Source: Bacteroidales bacterium
Lineage (GTDB): Bacteria; Bacteroidota; Bacteroidia; Bacteroidales; P3
Reading direction: 5' to 3'
DNA: 41,239 nucleotides
Assembly (NCBI GenBank): GCA_017443265.1
Contig: JAFSOU010000086.1
Span: 1 to 41,239, forward strand
Shown in pieces: positions 25,418 through 34,876 of this stretch (within the stretch, counting starts at the first letter, position 1; every line of letters begins with the position of its first letter). A program made the translations under genes and the position numbers. The notes under the pieces are model-generated. The model had not been told where the DNA came from and did no database searches. It was given only the letters and a program-made list of their open reading frames with translations.

Positions 25418-26746
25418 TCATTTTCTGCGGCGGGCGAAGTTTTGAAGGCTTTTACTGCCTTTGTTGCTCACCATTTTCATCATTTTGCGGGTGTCTTCGA
25501 ATTGTTTTATCAGTCGGTTCACCTCTTGTATGGTGTTGCCGCTGCCGGCTGCTATGCGCATTTTGCGGCTGCCGTTGAGCACCGAGGGGTTGCGGCGTTC
25601 GTATGGCGTCATGGAGCCGATGATGGACTCGATGTTCTTGAAGGCGTCGTCGCCGATTTCTACGTCCTTGGTGAGTTTCGACATGCCGGGAATCATGCCG
25701 ATGAGGTCTTTCATGTTGCCCATTTTCTTTATCTGGTTTATCTGGGCTATGAAATCTTCGAAGTTGTATTCATTTTTGACGATTTTTTTGGAGAGTCGTC
25801 GTGCCTCCATCTCGTCGTACTGCTCCTGGGCGCGTTCCACAAGGGTAACGATGTCGCCCATGCCAAGTATGCGGTTGGCCATGCGTTCGGGGTGGAACAC
25901 GTCGAGGGCGTCCATTTTTTCGCCCACGCCGACGAATTTGATGGGTTTGTCCACCACATAGCGTATGGTGAGTGCGGCGCCGCCGCGGGTGTCACCGTCG
26001 AGTTTGGTGAGCACCACGCCGTCGTAGTCCAAACGGTCGTTGAAAGCTTTGGCGGTGTTCACCGCGTCCTGACCGGTCATCGAATCGACCACAAACAGCG
26101 TCTCCTGCGGGTTGAGGGCTTTCTTGAGGTTGGCAATCTCGGTCATCATCTCTTCGTCAACAGCCAAGCGTCCGGCGGTATCCACGATAAGCACGTTGAT
26201 GTTTTTGGCTTTGGCCTCGCGCAGGGCGTTTTCGGCTATCTGGATGGGGTTTTTGTTTTCGGGCTCGGAATAAACGGGCACTCCCACCTGTTCGCCCAAA
26301 ACGTTGAGCTGGGTGATGGCGGCAGGACGGTAAACGTCGCAGGCTGTGAGCATTACGCTTTTGCCGCGCTTGGTTTTCAAGTGGTTGGCCAATTTGGCGG
26401 AGAATGTGGTTTTACCTGAGCCTTGCAGGCCTGCCACCAGCACAATGGCGGGACTGCCTTTGATGTTGATGTCGGTAGCCTCTTCGCCCATCAGCTTGGT
26501 GAGCTCGTCCTTCACGATTTTCACCATCAGCTGTCCGGGCTCGATGGAGCCTATCACATTGCGTCCCAGCGCTTCGGCTTTCACCTTGTCGGTAAATTCC
26601 TTGGCAATGGGGTAGCTTACGTCGGCGTCGATAAGGGCACGACGCACCTCTTTCACCGTCTCGGCGATGTTTATGTCGGTAATGGAGCCTTTTCCTTTCA
26701 GTACTTTGAAGGCTCTTTCCAGTTTCAGACTTAAATTTTCAAACAT
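25418..26746 (-). CDS. ffh: Signal recognition particle GTPase Ffh (SRP54)
   Basis: A 442-residue targeting GTPase. The N-terminal NG domain has GLQGSGKTTFSAKLA (P-loop), DTAGRLAVDEEMM and TKLDGDTRGGAAL; the C-terminal methionine-rich M domain (IKKMGNMKDLIGMIPGM) binds 4.5S RNA. It delivers inner-membrane proteins via FtsY. A -7 box is at 26768-26775 and folD follows downstream after the repeat pair. Confidence 0.97.
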   Translation of the reverse strand: MFENLSLKLERAFKVLKGKGSITDINIAETVKEVRRALIDADVSYPIAKEFTDKVKAEALGRNVIGSIEPGQLMVKIVKDELTKLMGEEATDINIKGSPAIVLVAGLQGSGKTTFSAKLANHLKTKRGKSVMLTACDVYRPAAITQLNVLGEQVGVPVYSEPENKNPIQIAENALREAKAKNINVLIVDTAGRLAVDEEMMTEIANLKKALNPQETLFVVDSMTGQDAVNTAKAFNDRLDYDGVVLTKLDGDTRGGAALTIRYVVDKPIKFVGVGEKMDALDVFHPERMANRILGMGDIVTLVERAQEQYDEMEARRLSKKIVKNEYNFEDFIAQINQIKKMGNMKDLIGMIPGMSKLTKDVEIGDDAFKNIESIIGSMTPYERRNPSVLNGSRKMRIAAGSGNTIQEVNRLIKQFEDTRKMMKMVSNKGSKSLQNFARRRK

Positions 26747-26767
26747 TTCTTACTGCCTATTTTTTTG

Positions 26768-26775
26768 CAAAAATA
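26768..26775 (-). promoter_or_regulatory. -7 box for ffh
   Basis: The minus strand reads TATTTTTG, a TAnnTTTG match 22 bases upstream of the ATG. The rest of the AT-rich gap to 27022 must hold the divergent sigma-factor promoter, but I see no full consensus there. Confidence 0.5.
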
Positions 26776-27022
26776 CGTTTTTTTTGCGAGATGAAAAAGT
26801 TTTATTGTCCACAATACATTATTTTTTTATATAAAATGCTATAAAACAGCTTGTTGTGTGTGATAAATAATAAATATGTACGTGTACTTATAAAATAATG
26901 CAATATTTTTCAAAAAAAAACGTAACCTTTTTAGAAAAAAAACGAAAAAATGCGATTGAACCGAGAAAGTTTTTTTTCATAATGACTACTAATAGCGGTT
27001 CAATCAAAACTGAAGTAAAGAT

Positions 27023-27886
27023 ATGAAGCAACTAAAGATAAATGTTTCCTACACGGAACGCAGTCAGGACAAGGCTTTTGACAAATATTTGCAGGACATC
27101 TGCAGCGAGAAACTTCTTACTCCCGACGAGGAGGTGCGTCTTGCCCAGCGTATCCGCGAAGGCGACGAGGAAGCGTTGGACAGACTTATCAAGGCCAACC
27201 TCAGGTTTGTGGTGTCTGTGGCCAAGCAGTACCAGAACCAAGGCCTGGCTCTGCCCGACCTTATCAACGAAGGTAATATCGGCCTCATCAAGGCCGCAAA
27301 ACGTTTCGACGAAACACGCGGATTCAAGTTCATATCTTACGCCGTGTGGTGGATACGCCAGTCGATATTGCAGGCCATAGCCGAAAATTCGCGCATAGTG
27401 CGTCTGCCCTCGAACCAGCTGGGCATTCTTAACAAGATAAAGAAAGAAATTTCGCGCTTGGAGCAGAAACTGGAACGTCCGCCGTCGGAAGCGGAAATTT
27501 CGGAACATCTGGATATGCCTATCGAGAAAATAAAGAGCATACTCGAAAATTCGGGACGCCATATCTCCATCGACGCGCCGCTGGCCACCGACGAGGACAC
27601 TAACTATATCGACGTGATGCCCAACGAGGACACCCCCGACACCGATGACAACCTGCTGCACGAATCGCTCTCGACAGAGATAGAACGTTCGCTCTCCACA
27701 CTGGGCGACACCGAGCGCGGGGTGCTTAAGATGGTTTACGGCATCGGCTATCCTCATCCTCTCAGCCTCGACGAGATTGCCATCAAGTTCAACCTCACCC
27801 GCGAGCGCGTGCGTCAGATCAAGGAGAAAGCTCTGAAACGTCTGCGCCAAAGCACCAAAAGCAACAACCTGAAACCATATCTATAA
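27023..27886 (+). CDS. RpoD-family RNA polymerase sigma factor, copy 1
   Basis: A 287-residue sigma-70 family protein of Bacteroidetes length. Region 1.2 is YLQDICSEKLLTPDEEVRLAQRI; region 2 is RFVVSVAKQYQNQG...DLINEGNIGLIKAAKRFDETRGFKFISYAVWWIRQSI; region 3 is VRLPSNQLGILNKIKKE; region 4 is LSLDEIAIKFNLTRERVRQIKEKALKRLRQ. From memory, the usual primary sigma of the phylum has PLNQVGSLNKI and DREKEIIQMFFGIG at the places where this one has PSNQLGILNKI and DTERGVLKMVYGIG, so this may be a specialised paralogue. A close copy follows 62 bases later. Confidence 0.9.
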   Translation: MKQLKINVSYTERSQDKAFDKYLQDICSEKLLTPDEEVRLAQRIREGDEEALDRLIKANLRFVVSVAKQYQNQGLALPDLINEGNIGLIKAAKRFDETRGFKFISYAVWWIRQSILQAIAENSRIVRLPSNQLGILNKIKKEISRLEQKLERPPSEAEISEHLDMPIEKIKSILENSGRHISIDAPLATDEDTNYIDVMPNEDTPDTDDNLLHESLSTEIERSLSTLGDTERGVLKMVYGIGYPHPLSLDEIAIKFNLTRERVRQIKEKALKRLRQSTKSNNLKPYL

Positions 27887-27948
27887 ACCGGCGAGAGTGT
27901 CTTCATAATTATCAAAAAAATTTCCAAACACCGAGGAATTGACTATAT

Positions 27949-28809
27949 ATGAAACAGTTAAAGATAATACCGTCCATCACCAACCGCGAAGACAAGTCGC
28001 TGGACCATTATTTGCAGGATATCTGTAGCGAAAACCTGCTCACCCCCGACGAGGAGGTGCGTCTGGCACAGCGTATCCGCGAAGGCGACGAGGAAGCACT
28101 CGACAAACTGGTGCGCTGCAACCTGCGATTCGTCGTTTCGGTGGCCAAACAGTACCAAAATCAGGGACTTTCGCTGCCCGACCTTATCAACGAGGGCAAC
28201 CTCGGTCTGATAAAGGCCGCCAAACGTTTCGACGAGACACGCGGTTTCAAATTTATCTCATACGCCGTGTGGTGGATTCGCCAGTCGATACTGCAGGCCA
28301 TCGCCGACAACTCGCGCATGGTACGCCTGCCTTCCAACCAGTTGGGAGTGCTTAGCAGGATTAAAAAAGAGGTGGCACGTATGGAACAGGAACTGCAACG
28401 CACACCCTCCGACACCGAAATCTCTGAATATCTCGACATCCCTGTGGAGAAAATCCGCAGTGCGCTGAAAATCTCCAGCCGTCCCATATCTATCGACGCC
28501 CCCCTCGCCACCGACGAGGACACAAACTACATCGACGTTATGCCCAACGAGGATACCCCCGACACCGACGACAACCTGCTGCACGAATCGCTCGCACAAG
28601 AGATAGAAAGGACACTCTCAACCCTTGGCGACACCGAGCGCGGTGTTCTGAAGATGATTTATGGCATAGGATATCCACATCCGCTGAGCCTCGACGAGAT
28701 TGCCGCCAGTTTCGACCTTACCCGTGAGCGTGTGCGGCAGATTAAGGAAAAAGCTCTGAAACGTCTGCGTCAAGGCACCAAGAGCAAAAATCTGATACAA
28801 TACCTGTAG
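27949..28809 (+). CDS. RpoD-family RNA polymerase sigma factor, copy 2
   Basis: A 286-residue paralogue of the preceding gene, nearly identical in regions 2 and 4 (DLINEGNLGLIKAAKRFDET, RERVRQIKEKALKRLRQ). It differs mostly in the N-terminus, region 3 (SRIKKEVARMEQELQRTPSDTE) and the helix before the HTH (DEIAASFDLT). Both frames are open and full length, so neither copy is decayed. The acidic DEDTNYIDVMPNEDTPDTDDNLLHESL linker is shared. A terminator at 28853-28884 closes the pair. Confidence 0.9.
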   Translation: MKQLKIIPSITNREDKSLDHYLQDICSENLLTPDEEVRLAQRIREGDEEALDKLVRCNLRFVVSVAKQYQNQGLSLPDLINEGNLGLIKAAKRFDETRGFKFISYAVWWIRQSILQAIADNSRMVRLPSNQLGVLSRIKKEVARMEQELQRTPSDTEISEYLDIPVEKIRSALKISSRPISIDAPLATDEDTNYIDVMPNEDTPDTDDNLLHESLAQEIERTLSTLGDTERGVLKMIYGIGYPHPLSLDEIAASFDLTRERVRQIKEKALKRLRQGTKSKNLIQYL

Positions 28810-28852
28810 AATTCGGAGATTTTTGTACGACGTAACTAATTTTGATATAAAT

Positions 28853-28884
28853 AAGAGACGATTTAAGTATCGTCTCTTTTTTTT
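28853..28884 (+). terminator. Rho-independent terminator after the sigma pair
   Basis: A perfect 10-bp stem (arm AAGAGACGAT at 28853-28862, complement 28869-28878) with loop TTAAGT, followed by T residues. Confidence 0.85.
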
Positions 28885-28905
28885 GTGGGGTGGGGGAGGG
28901 AATTC

Positions 28906-30063
28906 TTAATTGAATACCCTCAGAATTTCGATGCAATCACGCGTTGCGTCGTCGCTGTTGAGCAGTACTCCCGACAGTGCCACGCCATATACTCCAGTAT
29001 GTTTCAAGGTGTTAAGATCGGCTGTGGTGATGCCTCCGATGGCATAGACGGGAATCGACTGGCCTTGCTGTTGCAGGATGTCCATAAGCGTTGCATAGCC
29101 TTCGGTCCCAAGCACGGGGGCGAGGTTTTTCTTTGTCTCCGTGTAGCGGAATGGTCCCACGCCAAGGTAGTCGGCGCCGTCGGAGATGGCTTTCAGCGCG
29201 TCGGCAGGGGTGTTGCAGGTGGCACCGAGCAGAAAACGACTGCCAGTCAGTTTTTTGGCCTCGGCTACGGGCATGTCGTTTTTGCCCACATGTACGCCGT
29301 CGAAAAGTCCGGTCTCCAGCAGGTGTATGCGGTCATCCACGGTGAGCAGGGCGGCATGACGGTCGCAAACGGGACGCAACTTCTCTGCCATTGACAGCAC
29401 ATCCTCGTCCGAGGCGTCTTTCATGCGCAACTGAATGAAACGCAGACCGTTGTTGAGTGCCAGCAAAGCCGATTCGAGGTAGCTGAAACGCTCGTTGTGG
29501 TGGGTTATGAACATCGTCTGCGGCAACGCCCACAGGTCGCCCACCGATGCACAGGCCGAGAACCCCATCTCCTGCAAAAGGGGGATGTTATTGCGCGTTA
29601 CGCCGCCAAGGGCTACGGCTTTGTCGTTCAAAATGCCGTCGGTGAAAGCCTTTTTCAGCTCGTTGGCCGAAAAAGCCGAGCTGTAGCCCTGCTTGCTCAC
29701 CGAATCGAAGATAGGGGAGAGGAAACAATAGTCGCATTCCGACTGCCGTTGGGCAAATTCCTCAATGGAATGGCAGGATGCCGAAGCACGTTTGGCTTTC
29801 AGGTTATCCGCCAGCACAGGGTTACGACTGTTGAGGTGCACTCCGCCTATGCCCATTTCACGGGCTAAGGTGTGGTGGTCGTGCAACGATAGCCGTTCAC
29901 GCACGTCGGCAGGAAAAGCCGACAGGTATTCACGCATCTCCATTTCCGTAAACTGTGGCTTGCGGATATGGAAATACTGCACCTTTCCGCTGCGGAGCCA
30001 TGCGGTGATACGTTGTTGTTCGCGGAAAACCGTCCGTTCTGGTGTTATTCCTATCCTCCGCAT
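28906..30063 (-). CDS. TenI-like / thiamine-phosphate synthase (ThiE) fusion
   Basis: A 385-residue protein with two related TIM-barrel domains. Residues 1-182 are TenI-like (MRRIGITPE, YFHIRKPQF, GVHLNSRNP, ALGGVT). Residues 184-385 are ThiE (FIQLRMKDA, LLTVDDRIHLLETGLFDGVHVGKNDMP, GVGPFRYTETKKNLAPVLG, VYAIGGIT), which couples the thiazole and pyrimidine moieties into thiamine phosphate. ATG 30063 is chosen because it starts the TenI domain; it overlaps the last codons of thiS by 13 bases, so the genes are translationally coupled. TenI domains aromatise the thiazole product or are inactive; which applies here is unclear. Confidence 0.85.
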   Translation of the reverse strand: MRRIGITPERTVFREQQRITAWLRSGKVQYFHIRKPQFTEMEMREYLSAFPADVRERLSLHDHHTLAREMGIGGVHLNSRNPVLADNLKAKRASASCHSIEEFAQRQSECDYCFLSPIFDSVSKQGYSSAFSANELKKAFTDGILNDKAVALGGVTRNNIPLLQEMGFSACASVGDLWALPQTMFITHHNERFSYLESALLALNNGLRFIQLRMKDASDEDVLSMAEKLRPVCDRHAALLTVDDRIHLLETGLFDGVHVGKNDMPVAEAKKLTGSRFLLGATCNTPADALKAISDGADYLGVGPFRYTETKKNLAPVLGTEGYATLMDILQQQGQSIPVYAIGGITTADLNTLKHTGVYGVALSGVLLNSDDATRDCIEILRVFN

Positions 30064-30254
30064 GTGGCACGAATTATGGTTACTTTGTCGCCCTCCATCA
30101 GCTGTCGCGAGGCGTAGTCGGCAGGAGTGAGCACGTCCATGCCAACGGCAATGGCGGCACCGTCGCTTTCCTTGATGTTCATAATGTCGCACAGTGCCTT
30201 CACCGTGCAGCCCTCAGGCACAATCATTTGTTTGTTGTTTACTGTGATTTTCAT
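30051..30254 (-). CDS. thiS: Sulfur-carrier protein ThiS
   Basis: A 67-residue ubiquitin-fold sulfur carrier for thiazole synthesis, ending in the required Gly-Gly tail (RATCGG). MKITVNNKQMIVPEGCTVKAL is the typical N-terminus. It is the first of two thi genes here; thiG, thiH, thiF and thiC are not in the window. Only 31 bases separate it from the hsdR stop, too few for a TPP riboswitch. Confidence 0.93.
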   Translation of the reverse strand: MKITVNNKQMIVPEGCTVKALCDIMNIKESDGAAIAVGMDVLTPADYASRQLMEGDKVTIIRATCGG

Positions 30255-30285
30255 AGGATTGTTTTTTTATAACATTTTGATATAA

Positions 30286-33200
30286 TTATGAATTTGCATT
30301 TTTATTGGTTATCTCTTCCGCAATCTGTTCAGCCTGTTTCAAAACAGTTTCCGTTGCCAATTGCTGCATGTCGGGCGGATAGCCGTATTTTCGCAGGAGT
30401 CGCTTCACAGCGACTTTCATCTTTGCCCGCACATTTTCCTTGATGGTCCAGTCGATAGAGGAGTTTTTGCGGATGGTTTCGGTCAGAACAACCGCCAACT
30501 CTCGTAATTTGTCCTTACCCATTAACTCTCTGGCACTCGCATTGTCGGCAACGGCAGAATAGAACGCATATTCGTAGGTGGTCAAGCCCATGTCATCAGC
30601 CTCTTTGTCTTTCTCCACTATGGTCTTGCTGAGTTTAATCAGTTCATCAATGACCTCGGCGGCGGTGATGACCTTGTTGTGATAACGCGTGATAGAGCCA
30701 TCCAGCATCTCCATCAAAGTGCGGCCTTCCACGACATTGAATTTGGAACGCGCCTTGATTTCACCTTCCAACAACTTTCTCAGAACTTCCAAAGCGATGT
30801 TTTTGTGTTCCATACCTTTCAACTCCTGCAAAAACTCTTCCGAAAGAATGGAGATGTCAGGTTTCTTAATGCCTGCCGCATCAAATAGATCGATTACTTT
30901 TTCGGACACCAAGGCCTGGTCGATGACTTGCCTAATGGTGGTTTCGATTTCCTCATCCGTCTTGCCTAAACCAGTTTGGTCGAACTTGCATAGACGCGCT
31001 TTCACAGCCTGGAAAAACGCCACTTCGTCCTTCACATCCATTGCGGCATCCTGCGGGATGGCCAAGGCAAAAGCTTTTCCCAACGCCGTCACTTCATTCA
31101 CAAAACGTTTCTTGCCATCGTCCAATCCCAAAATAAAATCTTCGGCTTTCAGAATCCATGAGAGTTTTCCTGCGGTATCGGCAGCGAAGTATTGCTTGTA
31201 GTCGAACCCGAAGAACATCTGCTCCACCACTTCCAACTTTTCCTGCATAAGCGCTACTGCTTGTTCCTGTTGCAAGGTGGGATCGCCCTTGCCGCCCGAG
31301 TCGGAATAGAACGACAAAGCTTTCTTCAAATCAGATGCTATACCAAGATAATCCACCACCAATCCGCCTGGCTTGTCTTTATAGACACGGTTCACGCGTG
31401 CTATGGCTTGCATGAGGTTATGTCCTTGCATTGGCTTGTCAATATAAAGCGTGTGGAGGCAAGGAACATCGAAACCTGTCAGCCACATATCGCGCACAAT
31501 GACTAATTTCAGCTCATCGTCGGGGTCTTTCATTCGCTCCGCCAATGCTCTGCGCTGCTCTTTGGTGGTATGGTGCTTGGCAATCTTTGCGCCATCGGAT
31601 GCCGAAGAGGTCATCACGACTTTTACAGCACCTTTTGCCAAATCATCGGAATGCCATTCGGGACGCAACTTGATGATTTCATCGTACAACTCGGCGGCAA
31701 TACGGCGGCTCATCGCCACCACCATCGCTTTGCCCTCAAACACCTTCTGGCGTTCCTCGAAGTGCGTCACGATGTCCTTGGCAATGTTTTTTATGCGGTT
31801 GGGACTGCCAATCAGAGCCTCCAGCTGCGTCCATTTGCGAATGGCGTTGCCATGCGCAATATCTGCGTCAGACTTGCAGTCTGATAAAGTCTTGTCTAAT
31901 TCTTCCACCAGCTGTCGGCCTTCATCGCTGAGTTCCACCTTGGCAAGACGGCTTTCGTAGAAGATGCGTACCGTGGCACCGTCTTCCACCGCTTGGGCAA
32001 TGTCGTAAACATCGATGTAATTGCCGAACACAGCAGGCGTATTCTTGTCCTCTTTCTCGATGGGCGTTCCCGTAAAACCGAGATAGGTGGCATTGGGCAA
32101 GGCATCGCGCAGATACTTTGCAAAGCCGTACTTGATTTCCGAACCGATGACTTCATCGGCTTCGTTGCGCACATCCACTGTCTTGGCCTTGAATCCATAT
32201 TGGGTGCGGTGCGCCTCGTCGGCAATCACGATGACGTTACTGCGGTCTGTAAGTTGGTCATACACATTGCCTGATTCGGGCTGGAATTTCTGAATGGTGG
32301 TGAAAATCACGCCACCCGACTGCACCGACAAGAGCTTCCTCAAATGTTCGCGACTTTCGGCCTGGATTGGTGTCTGTCGTAGCAGTTGTTTCGCACCAGT
32401 AAAAGTGTCGAAAAGTTGGTCGTCCAAGTCGTTGCGGTCGGTGATGACCACAATTGTCGGGTTGTTGAGTTTCTGCACAATCTTCCCGACATAAAACACC
32501 ATTGTCAGCGACTTGCCGCTGCCCTGCGTGTGCCACACCACACCGGCGCGATGGTCGCCGGGCTGCTGTTCATGCACGGTGTGGAAACCATAGTTGGTAG
32601 GCGATTCCGCCACTAAAGAACTGCGGTTTATGCCCGTAGCCCGCAAGGTCGATTCCACCGCCTTGTTCACAGCATAATATTGGTGGTAAGCGGCAATCTT
32701 CTTCATGGTCTTGATGGTGGTGAGACCTGTCTTCAAGTCTTCCTGTTTCTGTTTCTCGAATACTGTGAACGACTGCACCAAATCCAGTAAAGTGTCTTTG
32801 TTTAACATGCCGTTGACCAGCGCCTCCAACTCGCTCACCAAATGCGATGCGATGTTTTCCCCATCCTCGCTCTTCCAAGCTGTGTAGCGGCTGAAACCTG
32901 CCGAAAGCGAGCCTGCGCGTGCCTCCAATCCATCGGAAATAACCACCAACGCATTGTAGGTGAACAGCGACGGAATCTGCTGTTTGTAAGTTTCAATCTG
33001 CCGATAGGCACTTTGAATGGTGGCGTTTTCGTCGACGGCATTTTTCAGTTCGAAGATGACCAAGGGCAGACCGTTCACAAACAACAGAGCATCGGGACGG
33101 CGGTTATGGCCGTTTTCGATGATGGTGAATTGGTTGACCACGGTAAACTCGTTGTTCCATGGGTCGTTGAAATCGACAAGCCACACCCTCTCGCCACGTT

Positions 33201-33519
33201 CCACGCCCTCTTTATGTACCGACACGGGTACGCCTTCGGTCAGCAGACGATGAAACGCCTCGTTGTTGGCCAGCACATCGGGCGAGCTGATGCGCAACAC
33301 GGTTTTCACCGCCTCGTCCTGCACCGAATAAGGCAACGACGGGTTGAGCCGCTTCACAGCAGCTTCCAATTTATCTCGCAGCACCACCTCTTCGAAACTG
33401 GTACGCATGGGCGTTTTACCATCGGGTGCAATGTCGGGACCGTAGAGGTAGCTGTAGCCTTTGCCCTTCAGCTGTTCGATAAGCATCTGCTCTATGTCGG
33501 ATTCTGTCAGTTTGGTCAT
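30286..33519 (-). CDS. hsdR: Type I restriction enzyme R subunit
   Basis: A 1077-residue restriction and translocation subunit. The N-terminal PD-(D/E)xK nuclease has [20 protein letters not shown] (ELK at 157-159). The SF2 translocase has Walker A TQGSGKS (331-337), DEAH (434-437, [12 protein letters not shown]), LGFTGTPIE, and the later motif [25 protein letters not shown]. The C-terminal DUF3387-type domain contacts HsdM. It works with HsdM2HsdS on unmethylated sites. It is separated from the rest of the operon by a transposase and repeats, so its expression may differ from that of hsdM and hsdS. Confidence 0.96.
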   Translation of the reverse strand: MTKLTESDIEQMLIEQLKGKGYSYLYGPDIAPDGKTPMRTSFEEVVLRDKLEAAVKRLNPSLPYSVQDEAVKTVLRISSPDVLANNEAFHRLLTEGVPVSVHKEGVERGERVWLVDFNDPWNNEFTVVNQFTIIENGHNRRPDALLFVNGLPLVIFELKNAVDENATIQSAYRQIETYKQQIPSLFTYNALVVISDGLEARAGSLSAGFSRYTAWKSEDGENIASHLVSELEALVNGMLNKDTLLDLVQSFTVFEKQKQEDLKTGLTTIKTMKKIAAYHQYYAVNKAVESTLRATGINRSSLVAESPTNYGFHTVHEQQPGDHRAGVVWHTQGSGKSLTMVFYVGKIVQKLNNPTIVVITDRNDLDDQLFDTFTGAKQLLRQTPIQAESREHLRKLLSVQSGGVIFTTIQKFQPESGNVYDQLTDRSNVIVIADEAHRTQYGFKAKTVDVRNEADEVIGSEIKYGFAKYLRDALPNATYLGFTGTPIEKEDKNTPAVFGNYIDVYDIAQAVEDGATVRIFYESRLAKVELSDEGRQLVEELDKTLSDCKSDADIAHGNAIRKWTQLEALIGSPNRIKNIAKDIVTHFEERQKVFEGKAMVVAMSRRIAAELYDEIIKLRPEWHSDDLAKGAVKVVMTSSASDGAKIAKHHTTKEQRRALAERMKDPDDELKLVIVRDMWLTGFDVPCLHTLYIDKPMQGHNLMQAIARVNRVYKDKPGGLVVDYLGIASDLKKALSFYSDSGGKGDPTLQQEQAVALMQEKLEVVEQMFFGFDYKQYFAADTAGKLSWILKAEDFILGLDDGKKRFVNEVTALGKAFALAIPQDAAMDVKDEVAFFQAVKARLCKFDQTGLGKTDEEIETTIRQVIDQALVSEKVIDLFDAAGIKKPDISILSEEFLQELKGMEHKNIALEVLRKLLEGEIKARSKFNVVEGRTLMEMLDGSITRYHNKVITAAEVIDELIKLSKTIVEKDKEADDMGLTTYEYAFYSAVADNASARELMGKDKLRELAVVLTETIRKNSSIDWTIKENVRAKMKVAVKRLLRKYGYPPDMQQLATETVLKQAEQIAEEITNKNANS

Positions 33520-33531
33520 AGTAATGCTTTA

Positions 33532-33987
33532 TTAGTCTTTGAACACATATTCAGGATTATACTCAATATTGTAGGCTTTAAGAAAAGCCTCGTATTCTTC
33601 TTGAAAGGTCTTTTTGCGGTGATGCTCCTTCTGATTCGTCACATAATCTTTTACCTTTTGTACTTGCGAAGCACTTACTGAGAATATGCCATACCCCCCT
33701 TGCCATGCGAATTTGGAATAATAGGAATCCAATGTCTTGATCCATCTGCTGCTACATTTCTTGATTTCCTCGACGAAATTGGCCATGGAGACGATGCGGG
33801 GAAGGGTGCACAAGATATGTATGTGGTTGGGCACACCGCCGATTTGTATGACCATTGCGTTTTGGTTTACGACGATGCCGTCGATGTATGCGAAAAGCTT
33901 AGGAAGGTCCTCTTCGCGTATGGTTACAGAGCTGTATTTGGTGTGGAAGACCAGATGGATATATACTTGTGCGAGTGATTGTGCCAT
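33532..33987 (-). CDS. IS200/IS605-like Y1 (REP-associated) transposase
   Basis: A 151-residue HUH single-strand transposase. The HUH motif is PNHIHIL (His55, His57) and the catalytic tyrosine is Tyr115 in QVQKVKDYVTNQKEHHRKKTFQEEYEAF. Such stand-alone Y1 enzymes (RAYT/TnpA REP-type) mobilise palindromic repeats, and a repeat field (34018-34700) lies directly upstream. There is no accompanying tnpB. It sits 12 bases before the hsdR start. Confidence 0.9.
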   Translation of the reverse strand: MAQSLAQVYIHLVFHTKYSSVTIREEDLPKLFAYIDGIVVNQNAMVIQIGGVPNHIHILCTLPRIVSMANFVEEIKKCSSRWIKTLDSYYSKFAWQGGYGIFSVSASQVQKVKDYVTNQKEHHRKKTFQEEYEAFLKAYNIEYNPEYVFKD

Positions 33988-34017
33988 GTTATTAGATATT
34001 ACATGAATGATTTAATT

Positions 34018-34700
34018 CTAATCTGTCTGAGCCCTTCAGGCTCGCCAATGGCGATGCCATAGAAAACCTACGACGATGCCGCAGGGTATATCTGTTAGAG
34101 CCCTTCAGGCTCGTGGTGTGGGTTGTGGTGGCCATTTGCCAATGGCGATGCCATAGGCAATATATGTATGAGCCTTTCAGGCTCTGCATGCCGTCGAATG
34201 ATGCAGTATTGGAATCTGGCACGGAGTGCCGCGACAGATAATGCTCAATGGCAACGCCATGAGCTATAGAAGAGGAATAATCCCCAGACAGCCTGAAAGG
34301 CTGTAATAGATTTACCCTACGGGCAGCGCCCTGAGGAGCGACGGCCTCGCGCGAAGACCAGCAGCCTGTATGGCTGCGACATATTTCATTCTCAAATCTG
34401 TCCGAGCCCTTCAGGCTCGTGGTGTGTGGTGCGGCGGCCATTTGCCAATGGCGATGCCATAGGCAATATATGTATGAGCCTTTCAGGCTCTGCATGCCGT
34501 CGAATGATGCAGTATTGGAATCAGGCACGGAGTGCCGCGACAGATAGTGCTCAATGGCAACGCCATGAGCTATAGAAGAGGAATAATCCCCCGACAGCCT
34601 GAAAGGCTGTAATAGATTTACCCTACGGGCAGTGCCCTGAGGAGCGACGACCCTGGGCGAAGGCCGGCAGCCTGTAAGGCTGCGACATATTGAATACAGC
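34018..34700. repeat. REP-like palindrome field with a 306-bp tandem duplication
   Basis: Two near-identical units start at GAGCCCTTCAGGCTC (34098-34112 and 34404-34418), a period of exactly 306 bp; a partial third copy begins about 34030. Each unit has many small hairpins: GAGCC/GGCTC, CAGCC/GGCTG and ATGGC/GCCAT stems, and GGCACGGAGTGCC. The long reading frame across it only reflects the 306-bp (102-codon) period. It adjoins a Y1 transposase, a likely RAYT-REP relationship. Confidence 0.85.
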
Positions 34701-34790
34701 GACCATCCTGAATTTTGCACACGCGCGCGCAATATCTCCAGCAACGCTTTGCCTCTATTCCTTGTGTCTATTTTGTTCGCCATATTCAGT

Positions 34791-34871
34791 TCATTTTGCA
34801 AAGAGAACCAATTTTAAATGCAGCTGTTCGATGAGCATCTGCTCAATGTCGGATTCCGTCAGCTTGGTCAT
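34791..34871 (-). pseudogene. 5' remnant of a second hsdR
   Basis: From ATG 34871 the first 17 codons encode [17 protein letters not shown], identical to the N-terminus of the intact HsdR, yet differing at several third codon positions only. After codon 17 the frame runs into unrelated sequence and stops at 34791. The tail then matches the leader and first codons (MANK) of the fic gene. It is a scar of a different hsdR allele rather than a fresh duplication. Confidence 0.8.
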
Positions 34872-34876
34872 AAGTG

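Noticed and set aside
25322..26419. A 365-codon plus-strand frame opposite ffh
   Set aside because: ffh on the other strand has every SRP54 motif; this frame is a composition artefact.
30255..30285. A TPP riboswitch before thiS
   Set aside because: The gap to hsdR is only 31 bases and AT-rich, too short for the aptamer.
34018..34700. A possible CRISPR array
   Set aside because: Repeats are a two-copy 306-bp tandem duplication with internal palindromes; there are no short regular spacers and no cas genes.
33992..34801. A 269-codon minus-strand frame across the repeat field
   Set aside because: It starts at TTG, contains two copies of the same peptide because the 306-bp period is a multiple of 3, and consists of translated REP hairpins.
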